In this document: piece after piece, positions 45,101-57,100 of the stretch
How the letters are laid out: the number at the start of each line of letters is the position of its first letter
Position numbering within the stretch: position 1 is the stretch's first letter
Source: Lytechinus variegatus
Taxonomy: Eukaryota > Echinodermata > Echinoidea > Temnopleuroida > Toxopneustidae
Length of the DNA: 64,000 nt
NCBI RefSeq assembly: GCF_018143015.1
Contig: NC_054752.1
Span: 7,055,216 to 7,119,215 of the forward strand
Direction: 5' to 3'
Notes under the pieces: model-generated
What the model was told of the DNA's origin: nothing
Database searches by the model: none
What the model saw: only the letters and a program-made list of their open reading frames with translations
Translations under genes and position numbers: made by a program

Positions 45101-48100
45101 AATTTGCCTTCCTTGTTGTCCGCTATGCAAAGAAAAGTTGCGCTAAATGTCACAAGAGCTAATGATTGGATCAAAACAATGCTGAATTGCGCCACTGTAG
45201 AGCTAGAATATGAACAGGAAATACAATTTCGAAAGTGTGAGTATATTGGTCAATGAAAACCGCTGATTCCAATGCAGAAAATGCAGCTTAGACTTTTGAA
45301 AAGATAACTAATTGATTCAACTTACCGGATGTTGTTGATGGTGTAGTTGTTTCTGGAGATGTGGTTGTAGTTGGTGGAACTGTATCAAAAAATTTATCGA
45401 GGTAATCAAAATATGAGCAGATTTCAGTGCAAACTTACGTGCATTTTAAATTGACTTCTTTTTTTCATGATTGTGAAGAAAAGAGTGTTTTCTTAGGAAA
45501 ACAAGTTATTTTTGTAGAGGAAACAAATTAGTAAAAGTGAGAAATAAAGTGTCATATGGGAATCATAGAATTGAATAAGAAAAGGTTAACCCTAAAAGGA
45601 TTGGGGGGCCATGATGGCCCCCTCTCAACGATTAGTGCGATATTTCCGAAATGCAAAAATTACGACTTTTTTAAAAGTCTCGCGCAACTTTTGAGACCAA
45701 ATACAGGACGTATCAGTAGAGCATCGCGAAGTCATGTGACTTTTTATGAGACAAAACAATGCCGAAAATGGCTCCTTCTTATTCTTTGTTTACAAAGTCT
45801 GTGAAGATGAAATTCATGAAAGGATGAATATTCTCATTCTATTTGGTCTGATTAATTCATCTAGGTCTTAATTTAGTTGTTAAATAGTCTGTAATAATTT
45901 TAATTGAAAAAAAGAATGAAAATCAAAAGATGGAAATAACAAAGAAATACATAAGGAAAAAATTGGCTTTGGCAATTTTTCTTTGGGGAAACCTTTAAAT
46001 TAGGTTAAAGGATGAGATCTGCAAAAAAAAAATGAAGTGAAATTGGGTGTTAAATATACAAATGTTTTTCATGAATAAATTTGCATATTTTATTCATAGT
46101 AAATAAAAACGAATTATTTTCAGAAATTTTATTATATACTAGCTTGTAGTTTATTTAGTAAAAATGTGGGTGCCAAAACAGCGACCTGAATAGCATCTAA
46201 AATTACTCAAACCAATATAGAAAATAACCATTTTATCAAATTTCTGCAAATTACAAAATTCTCCTTTCAATTATACTTCAGTTCGTCTTCCATTTGCTTA
46301 ACCCTTTGAAAAGTTGGTTCTGATAGTTTAGTGTCATCCGCGATCTGTTCATGCCAATGACATTACAGCCTCATTCTCAACTTTTTATCCCTTTCACTTG
46401 TTTCATCACTTTCCACATTTCGAAAATGGGGTTGACATTGTAAAAACTAACCTCTATTACTTAAGAAATAGAAGTTACTTAAGTAACGTTCTCAAAATTA
46501 TTTGGTCAAAATCTGTTCACAAGGCCTAATATTGTTAATGCAAAATAAATGGCATAGGCTACATACACATTAAAGATGGAATAATTCAAAAGCTATGTTT
46601 ATGCAATAAAAGCCAGAATCAAGATTTAAAACATAATCATAAATCATAGTAACTGCAGAATCAAAACCAATGTCATCAATTTATTTTGGACAGCAAAAAC
46701 TACCTATTTTGATTTTGAAATATAAGATATATTATCATGCTGAGTGCAAACTGTTTACCTTGTTCAATACATCCTCTGACTTGGACTTCAATAGTTAAGG
46801 GCCTGCTAGTCTCATCCAGGACTTCAATGTCAAAAGATTCAACAGGTGCATTACCAAATGTATCAAGAACTCTAAACATGCCAGGAGGAGTGGAGCTAAC
46901 ATCATATTCAATAGTATCTCCGCCGCTTGGACGATCCCTAATATTTGAGATGCGAATCCTCTCTAGAGGGGTGCTCTGTCCTCCAGCCTCAAATAAACTC
47001 AGCGCATTTACTATCGTCATGTACCCTGGGATAGAGAGCTCAATATTGAATTTATTGACTCCAGACACCAGTGTAACAGTTCCATCGGTACTCTGATCAC
47101 TCCCATCAGCAGTAAGGGTGATGGTAACATTCAACATATCCAAGTCCTCCTCACAAACACCTAGAATAATAGGTGATAAGAACAAGAAAAGACATCTTTT
47201 TAAAAGTCAATAAATATACCAGTTACAAAAATATGCAAGATATTTCTTTTCTTCATTCAGTAAAACTAAATACATGTAGGAAAACTTTAACAGAATCTGA
47301 TCTCACTGCACCTATTTCCAGTTTCCGAAATCTGTTTACCAAGATTAATATTGTTAGTGTTCATATAAAAACTGGCATTGAGTAGAAATAAGATCAACAG
47401 CAAGGACAACTAGAATTAGTACAAAATTGAATTTGCTCCTATATCTCAAAGTTAAAAACAAATTTTGCTAACGATTCAGTTCAAATAATAAGTACTTCTA
47501 ATGAAAAGAACACTCCAATTCATTATTATGTATACCTGGTGTTGTTGTCACTGTTGTAGTGGAAGTTGTTGTGGTCACTGCAATTAAAACATTCAGAAAA
47601 AAAACTTCAATCTAGAATGAAGTGTACATATTATCAATTGACAGTAAACAATTATATTGCTGCACATGAACTGAAATACATTTTCCTGAATATCACTCTT
47701 AATCTTCTAATTTGGCATTCTCAATTTTTTTTCTTTACCTAGGCCTTGCTGAAACAATGAAGAATGTCTAAATAGAAAACAATGTTAAGTTAAGCACTAA
47801 TGTGCCAAAACATATGTGATATAGCTAAAACTATTGCCATCTCCAATGCCAACCTTCAGAATTTTATCCACAATCATTGTGATATATCTCCTACAGAATC
47901 TAATTAACTTCCTACAAAATTTGCTTGTAATGCGACCTTCAATGACACTATAAAATTAAGGTCCCATTAGTGCATTTACATCCCTAACTTTTTGAAAGGT
48001 GGCAGTTTACTTCCAGAAGAAATACTGTAAGACCTAACATGACCTGTCAACCTCATATAACCTAAAACAGCACAATTACAAGAAAGTTTACCTAGGGCAT

Positions 48101-51100
48101 CCATGAACCAAGGTTGGTTGGCACTGCAAATCTTGATCAATGCAATACAGCACATAGAAAAACTCTAAAAGCTTGTTCAAACAAGTCAAAAAATCAAGTT
48201 TCACTGAACATCTGCCACAAGACAATACACCAATATATTTTATAAATAATCTTCTCAAGCAGCATTTTAAAAAATTGTCTCAAATAATATTAAACTAACT
48301 GAATATGCTAATGAAAAAAGTTCAACTATGACCATGACCTTGATATCAAATGTAGATTCACCTTCCTTAAGACAAAATAATGAAGCCCCTATGGTACAAT
48401 AACATTATTTTCCCCAAACCCTTAATTTTAACTGCGCTCCCGGACTTATTTACACCATGCCTTGACTAACAGCTTGTTCCTCAACAAATATCACTCACTG
48501 CCTCAAAGTTTAAATCCTTTACATTACTAATAACTATATCAAATTCAAGAAAACAACTCATTAATTTGAGTAAACAAGTTAACTGAAGTGGCTCTTCTGA
48601 TTGATGTGAAGACATGAGAAAGCATTTTTTTCCACAAACAGAAAATTTATCTGTTTTGTGGTAAGCTTTTGCTTGCTAGGCTGCAAGCTTCGTCAGACCA
48701 TTGTTGTACATGTATCTGGTGCTATCGCTGATGCACATCAATGAAGTACGGAATCGTACGTCGAGAATAAAGTGTATTATACAGTTTGATGAAGCTTGTA
48801 GTCAAGCAAGTGAAAGCTCACGAAAAACAGGTATATTTCTGTGATTTCTCAATCTCATGTCTACTTAAAGAAGGACCTTGGTTTCATTGCCACACCTAAA
48901 GAACTACAGGTTCAAGACTTCATAGTAGTGTCAGAACAAGTCACTTGCAATCTCATCAGTAGCAAGGCTCGTAGGAATGATGTAGTTGGCATTCTCAAAA
49001 ATGCAAAACTTCCTCGACCAAACATCACCAGTGAAGAAAGAGAAGCCATCAACAATCTGTCCAAGAACAAAGACATACCATCTGCCTGATGACAGAGGTA
49101 AAGCCACTGTAATGTTGAACACCCAAGATTTCAAGAGCAAGGTTAGTAACATGATTAGTGATAAAAGCATTTCTGAGATTTTTTTCCTCCTGATCCTACC
49201 CCTTATAAAAGGAAGTTACTAGCATTACTGAAACCATCAAGATGAACAGAAAATATCAGCTAAGCACTAAGAATATTTCTACCCTACGGAGGAAAATATT
49301 CCTTGTCTCTACTGGATGCCGAAAATCCACAAAGAAGCATTTCCTCTTCGTCCTTTTGTCGATTATGCTAGATCTGTAGGATATAAAACCTCCAGACCTC
49401 TGGCCAACATTTTGTCTCCTGTTGCAAAGACGGAGGATCTCAAAAACATAACATTCAGGCCTGTGAGTGGGGTTTCAAAAAAATAGCGGAAAATCTGAAA
49501 ATTTGAAATAATCTGAAATCGCCAAGCCGCTGCAATTGCCCATCACGATTCACGGTGTATTCTAGACCAAAAGCTTCAGTCTCTGTATTTGGTTGTTCCG
49601 CTGAACTGCATTGGCTTACTCACCCATACATAGACTGAAGAGCTTGGAGGCCCGTACGTACAGACAACGTATTTTAGCAGTAACGTTAGATCTAAAACTG
49701 GAAACCCGATTTTCCGATCGTTTTTTTGTACATAAAATGTCACATTATGAAAAAGAAATCACATCCATATTTACGACAAAATGTTCAAAATTCAGAAATA
49801 TTGTACCTTGGACCGCAGTTACCGCTAATTCCTTTGAAATAATGATGGAAACATCGTCATCTTCGATCCTTTTGTTGGTCAACGTAAGTTGCCATCTTGG
49901 ATGACGTCATCATCCTTACAGACGTATTTACCAGTCGCAAAATATCGCGATTTGAGCCGCTGCTTTGCGCTTGTATGCCAACAAAGGCAACGGTGCACGG
50001 TGTGATCCGCAGCAGTTTCATAGTTACATAATTCGAAACTTCGCGAAGGCAAAATACAAGGCCCCGTAACGTGTATATATATTCACAACAAACACATTCT
50101 GCTCGCATCCATTTACCTAGTCTTGTTTTCCAGCCGTTTTGAATAAAATAGCGGAATTTTGACTAAGAAAAAACGGAAATGGAACACAGGAAAAAGCAGA
50201 AATTGAAATCGGTCTTAAAGATGAAAATAGCGGCTTTCCGCTAAATAGCGGAGATTTCACAGGCCTGAACATTGGACAGGGGAGAGATAATGGTGCCCTT
50301 TGATGTTGCAAGTCTATTCACCATCACCCCATAAAGCAATCAATGTTGAAAATAGACTTAATCACGACGCAGACTTAAAGAAGAGACCTTACCTTTCTGT
50401 CACTGACATTGTAACGCTCCTCCATTTCATCCTGACAACATATTATTTCCAGTTTGATGGTGTTTTATACCGCCAAACGTTTGGAGCCACAAAGAGGAGT
50501 CCTGTGTCACCCATTATGGCTTACATCTAGAACAGGAAGCAATCACCACTGCTCCAGATGACATCAAACATCACTCTGGAAGCAGAATACAGATGATGCT
50601 CTTGCCATTGTGGAAAAGAACAGTATGGACGGACTATCTTCTCACCTCAACCAAGTAGACAACACTGGCAGTATCAAATTCACTCATGAAGTCGAATAGG
50701 AAAACTCTAGTACCGGATGGTATTACCAAACTCTTCGTCTATAGGAAAGCTACCCACACTGGCCAGTACCTCAATTTCAAGTCTCACCACCCTCTCTACC
50801 AAAAGTTGTGTGTTATCCCCACTCTTATGGATAGAGCTAGATCAATCACCACTGAGGATTGTGACCTTGCACAGGAAGAAGAACACATTCAGACTTCACT
50901 CAGAAGATTGTGGTTGTTACGGACCCCGAAAATATCTTTCGATGCCACCCAGTGCGAAAACTGAATCCCGCAAAAATGACAGCGTTTACAGAATAAAGCC
51001 ATTTTCACTATGGCTTTCCTGCATCTTCAATTTTTCTGTCTATGATGAAGCGTGTGTATATTGGTCAATAAAAGGGGCTGATTCGCTTTAAAAAAATACA

Positions 51101-54100
51101 GCATAGACTGTTGAAAAGGTACCTGATTGATTCAACTTACCAGTTGTTGTTGATGGTGTGGTAGTTTCTGGAGATGCCGTTGTTGTTGGTGGAACTGGAC
51201 AGAGTAGTAATGATAACATCAATATAATTATATGAGTTATCAAAATAAATTTCGGTGCATTTTTATACACATTTCACAATTGCTTTTTTGTGATTGTGAA
51301 AAAAGAGCGTTTTTGCAAGGAGACAAGTTTATTTGTATAGAAAACAAATTATTAAATCGAAAGAATGAGTGTTGATAATAATTGTAATAACAACATATAT
51401 ACTCAGGGCAGTGGGCCATGCTATTACTATTACCCTGGCTTCAACTAAGCTACCTAAGCACTCAAGCATTTTAGGAGCTTCTACCAAACAGGTATCCACT
51501 CACCTGGGTTGAGTGCAGCACAATATGTGTAAAAAGTTCTTGGTAAAACAAAACACAAGATGGCTTGGAATTGGACCCACGTCCCATAGCGTCATGACCA
51601 TTAGACCAAAACACCCCCACATAAAAGGTGGCAAGGATCTAACTGAAGTAAATGTAAGGTAATGATTGCTGAATTCTAGTCCCATTATGCAGCATCACAA
51701 TATCAGATATCAAAATGAATGAAAGTGTAATTGAGACAACTTACCAGGTGTTGTCGATTGGGTGGTTGTTTCTGGAGCTACCGTTGTAGTTGTTGGAACT
51801 GGATAGAGTAGTAATGATAACATCAACATAATCATACGAGTTATCAAAACAAACTTCAGTGCAAATTTATACACAATTCAAAGTGACTTCTTTTCGTTTT
51901 GTGATTGTGAAGAAAAAAAACGTTTTCTCAAGTAAACAAGATTATTTGTAGAGAGAACAAATTAGTAACTAGAAGGAATGAGTGTTGGTAATGATAAGAG
52001 TAATAACAGCATATATACTCAAGGTAGCCACTTCATTATGAAAAATGTTCTCCCAGCAGGCCCTGCTAGTACAAATACCCTGGCTTTAACTAAGCTACCT
52101 AAGCACTCAAGCATTTGAGGAACTTCTACCTACCAGGTACCCACTCATCTCACCTGGGTTGAGTGCAGCACAATACGTCACAAGAGTTATACACTGAGCC
52201 ACAAAACCTATAAAAAGTATCTAAAATTACTCGAACCAATTTAGAAAATAACCATTTCATTAATTTTCTGCAAATTACAAAATGCTCCTTCAATTATACT
52301 TCAGTTCTTCCATTTGCTGAACCCTTTGAAAAGTTGGTTCTGATAGTTTAGTGTCATCCGCGATCTGTTCATGCCAATGACATTACAGCCTCATTCTCAA
52401 CTTTCTATCCCTTTCACTTGTTAGGTCAATTTCCACATTTCCAACATGAGGGTGACATGGAAAAAACTAACCTCTATTACTTAAGTATTCTGGTTGAGCT
52501 ATAATGATTTTTAAATGTTTTAAATGTTCTCAAAATTAGTTGGTCAAAATATGTTCACAAGGCCTAATATCGTTAGTGCACACAATAAATGGCATAGACT
52601 ACATACACATAAAAGATGGGACAATCTATAGGCTATGTTTATGTTGGCAAAGCCAGAATCATCATTTAAAACATACACATAAATCATAGTAACTGCAGAA
52701 TCAAAACATATGTCACTAATTTATCTTGGACAGGATAAGCAATAACTACCTATTTTGATTTTGAAATATAAGATATATTATTATGCTGAGGGCAAACTGT
52801 TTACCTTGTTCAATACATCCTCTGACTTGGACTTCAATAGTTAAGGGCCTGCTAGTTTCATCCAGTACTTCAATGTCAAAAGATTCAACAGGTGCATTTT
52901 CAAATGTATCAAGAACTCTAAACATGCCAGGAGGAGTGGAGCTAACATTATATTCAATAGTATCACCGCCACTTGGACTAGGCCTAATATTTGAGATGCG
53001 AACCCTCTCTAGAGGGGTGTTTTGTCCTCCAACCTCAAATAGACTCAGCGCATTCACTATCGTCATGTACCCTGGGATAGAGAGCTCAATATTGAATTTA
53101 TTGACTCCAGACATCAGTGTGATTGTTTCATCGGTACTCTGATCACTCCCCTCAGCAGTAAGGGTGATGGTAACATTCAACATATCCAAGTCCTCCTCAC
53201 AAACACCTAGAATAACAGCAGGTGAGAAAAACAAGAAAAGTCATCTTTCAAAAAGGTTATAGATATACCAGTTACAAGAATATGCAAGACATTTCTTTTC
53301 TTTATTCAGTACAACTAAATAGGAAAACTTTAACAGAATCTGATCTCACTGCACCAATTTCCATGTTCCAAACCTGTTTACCAGGCTTAATATTGTAAGT
53401 GTACACATACAAACCTGCATTACATACAAATAAGATCAAAAGTAAGGACAACTAGACTTAGTACAAAATTGAATTTGCTCCTATATCTCAAAGTTAAAAA
53501 CAAATGTCACTGACGATTCAGTTCAAATAGTAAGTACTTCTAATCAAGAAAACACTCCATTTCATTATTATCTATACCTGGTGTTGTTGTCACTGTTGTA
53601 GTGGTAGTTGTTGTGGTCACTGTAATTAAAACATTCAGAAAAAAAATCCTTCAATCCAGAATGAAATGTACATATTATCAATTGACAAAAAAAAAATTAT
53701 GTTGCTGCACATCAACTGAAATACATTTTCCTGAATATCACTCTCAATCTTCTAATTTGGCATTCTCCATTTTTTTTCCTTTACCTAGGCCTTGCTGAAA
53801 CCATGAATTATGCCTCAATAGAAAACAATGTTAAGCTAAGCCCTTATGTGCCAAAAACATATATGATATAGCTAAAATTATTGCCATCTCCAACACCAAA
53901 CCTTCAGAATTGTATCCACAAATCATTGTGATATATATCCTACAGAATCTACATAACTTCATACAAAATATGCTTATCATGCGACCTTCAATAACACTAT
54001 AAAATTCAGGTCCCATTCGTGCATCTTCTCCCCGAACTTTTTGAAAGGTGGCAGATTTCTTCCATAAGAAATACTGTAAAACCCAGCACCTTACAAAACA

Positions 54101-57100
54101 AGGCAAAAGCGATTTAGTGTCTCGCCCACTTATGAAAATAACCAGAAATATCGTGATTTGCGAGGGCACACAGGAGAATTGTATCAAAACTTCATTGTGA
54201 AATGACTGGGATGGAATAACACTTGTCATAAAAGCCTCGCAAGTGAACTTTAATGTTGACCTGAAGATGACCTTTGACCTTACCATGTGACATCCGACTG
54301 CAGCATACCATGCAGGTCGCCTAAGTACATGTACATCTGCCATCCAAGTTCTGTTGAAAAGTGACTTATGGTTGCGGAGTTGGGTATCATAAGAATGTCT
54401 TGCATGTAAACTTTAACATTGACCTGAGAATGACCTTTGACCTTACCATGTGACCTCTGACTGCAACTGAAAATGACCTTTGACCTTACCATGTAACCTC
54501 AGACTGCAGCATAGGATGCAGGTCCCCCAAGTCCATCTACCATCCAAGTGTGGTTGAAAAGTGACTTACGGTTGCGGAGTTTTGTGTCATTACAGGTTTG
54601 TGACGGACGGCATTTGGATCCCTAAGTCTCGCCTTCACCTCTGGTGGGCGAGACAACAAGTATTTTTGACCCATGTATAGCCTACTCCTAATGGTACTCC
54701 CAAACTATTTGTCTATAGGAAAGCTACCCACACTGGCCAGTATCTCAATTTCAAGTCTCACCACCCTCTCTACCAAAAGTTGTGTGTTATCCCCACTCTT
54801 ATGGATACAGCTATATCAATCATCACTAAGGATTGTGACCTTGCAGAGGAAGAACACAAACAGACTTCACTCAGCAGATTGTGGTTGTTATAGAACCCGC
54901 GAATATCTTTCGATGCCACCCAGTGCGAAAACTGAATCCCGCAAAAATGACAGCGTTTACAGAATAAAGCCATTTTCGCTGTGGCTTTACTGCATCTTTC
55001 ATTGTTCTGTCTATGATGAAGCGTGTGTATATTGGTCAATAAAAGCGGCTGATTCGCATTAAAAAAATACAGCTTAGACTGTTGAAAAGGTACCTGATTG
55101 ATTCAACTTACCAGTTGTGGTTGGTCTGGTTGTTTCTGGAGCTGCCGTTGTTGTTGTTGGAACTGGACAGAGTAGTAATGATAACATCAATATAATTATA
55201 TGAGTTACAGCCTCATTCTCAACTTTTTATCCGTTTCACTTGTTCTGTCAGTTTCCACATTTCCAAAATGAGGGTGACATGGAAAAAACTAACCTCTAAT
55301 ACTTCAGTATTCTGGTTGAGTTATAATGATTTTTAAATGTTTCGAATGTTCTCAAAATTAGTTGGTCAAAATATGCTCACAAGGCCTAATATTGTTAGTG
55401 CACACGAGAAATGGCATAGACTACATACACATAAAAGATGGAACAATCTATAGGCTATGTTTATGCAATAAAAGCCAGAATCATCATTTAAAACATACAC
55501 ATAAATCATAGTAACTGCAGAATCAAAACCTATGTCACCAATTTATCTTGGACAGGATAAGTACCTATTTTGATTTTGAAATATAAGAGTATTATCATGC
55601 TGAGGGCAAACTGTTTACCTTGTTCAATACATCCTCTGACTTGGACTTCAATAGTTAAAGGCCTACTAGTCTCATCCAGTACTTCAATGTCAAAAGATTC
55701 AACAGGTGCATTTTCAAATGTATCAAGAACTCTAAACATGCCAGGAGGAGTGGAGCTAACATTATATTGAATAGTATCACCGCCACTTGGACTAGGCCTA
55801 ATATTTGAGATGCGAACCCTCTCTAGAGGGGTGTTTTGTCCTCCAACCTCAAATAGACTCAGCGCATTCACAATCGTCATGTACCCTGGGATAGAGAGCT
55901 CAATATTGAATTTATTGACTCCAGACACCAGTGTGATAGTTCCATCTGTACTCTGATCACTCCCCTCAGCAGTAAGGGTGATGGTAACATTCAACATATC
56001 CAAGTCCTCCTCACAAACACCTAGAATAACAGGAGGTGAGAAAAATAAGAAAAGTCATTTTTAAAAAAGGTTATAGATATACCAGTTACAAGAATATGCA
56101 AGACATTTCTTTTCTTTATTCAGTACAACTAAATAGGAAAACTTTAACAGAATCTGATCTCACTGCACCTATTTCCATGTTCCAAATCTGTTTACCAGGC
56201 TTAATATTGTAAGTGTACACATACAAACTGGCATTAAAAAGAAATAAGATCAAAAGTAAGGACACGTAGACTTAGTACAAAATTGAATTTGCTCCTATAT
56301 CTCAAAGTTAAAAACAAATGTCACTGATGATTCAGTTCAAATAGTAAGTACTTCTAATCAAGAAAACACTCCATTTCATTATTATCTATACCTGGTGTTG
56401 TTGTCACTGTTGTAGTGGAAGTTGTTGTGGTCACTGTAATTAAAACATTCAGATAAAAATCCTTCAATCCAGAATGAACTGCATATTATCAATTGACAAA
56501 ATACAATTATGTTGCTGCACATCAACTGAAATACATTTTCCTGAATATCACTCTCAATCTTCTAATTTGGCATTCTCCATTTTTTTTCCTTTACCTAGGC
56601 CTTGCTGAAACCATGAAGAATGTCTAAATGGAAAACAATGTAAAGTTAAGCCCTTATGTGCCAAAAACATATGTGATATAGCTAAAATTATTGCCATCTC
56701 CAACGCCAACCTTCAGAATTGTATCCACAAATCATTGTGATATATCTCCTATAGAATCTACATAACTTCATACAAAATTTGCTTTTCATGCGACCTTCAA
56801 TAACACTATAAAATTCAGGTCCCATTAGTGCATCTACTCCCCCAACTTTATGAAAGGTGGCAGTTTACTTCCATAAGGAATACTGTAAAACCTAACACCT
56901 TACAAAAAAAGTAGTTTTGACCCATGTATAGCCTACTCCTAATGGTACTCCCAAACTATTTGTCTATAGGAAAGCTACCAACACTGGCCAGTATCTCAAT
57001 TTCAAGTCTCACCACCCTCTCTACCAAAAGTTGTGTGTTATCCCCACTCTTATGGATACAGCTATATCAATCATCACTAAGGATTGTGACCTTGCAGAGG

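Larger units (their letters stand above)
48620..50935 (+). pseudogene. Penelope-like retroelement, broken
   Basis: Plus-strand pieces in several frames show Penelope-type reverse transcriptase features: DRGKATVMLNTQDFKSKV (about 49095), CLYWMPKIHKEAFPLRPF (about 49300), VPFDVASLFTITP (about 50295), then LFVYRKATHTGQYLNF (about 50730). Frameshifts and stops are frequent. The conserved YxDD catalytic segment expected after SPVSPIMAY (50505-50530) is absent, so it cannot be active. A hAT-like element splits it at 49456-50267. Confidence 0.78.

Noticed and set aside
53831..54343. Minus-strand 170-codon open frame
   Set aside because: It lies mostly in a unit-specific foldback element and unit intron, with no domain, no splice sites in phase and no counterpart in other units.
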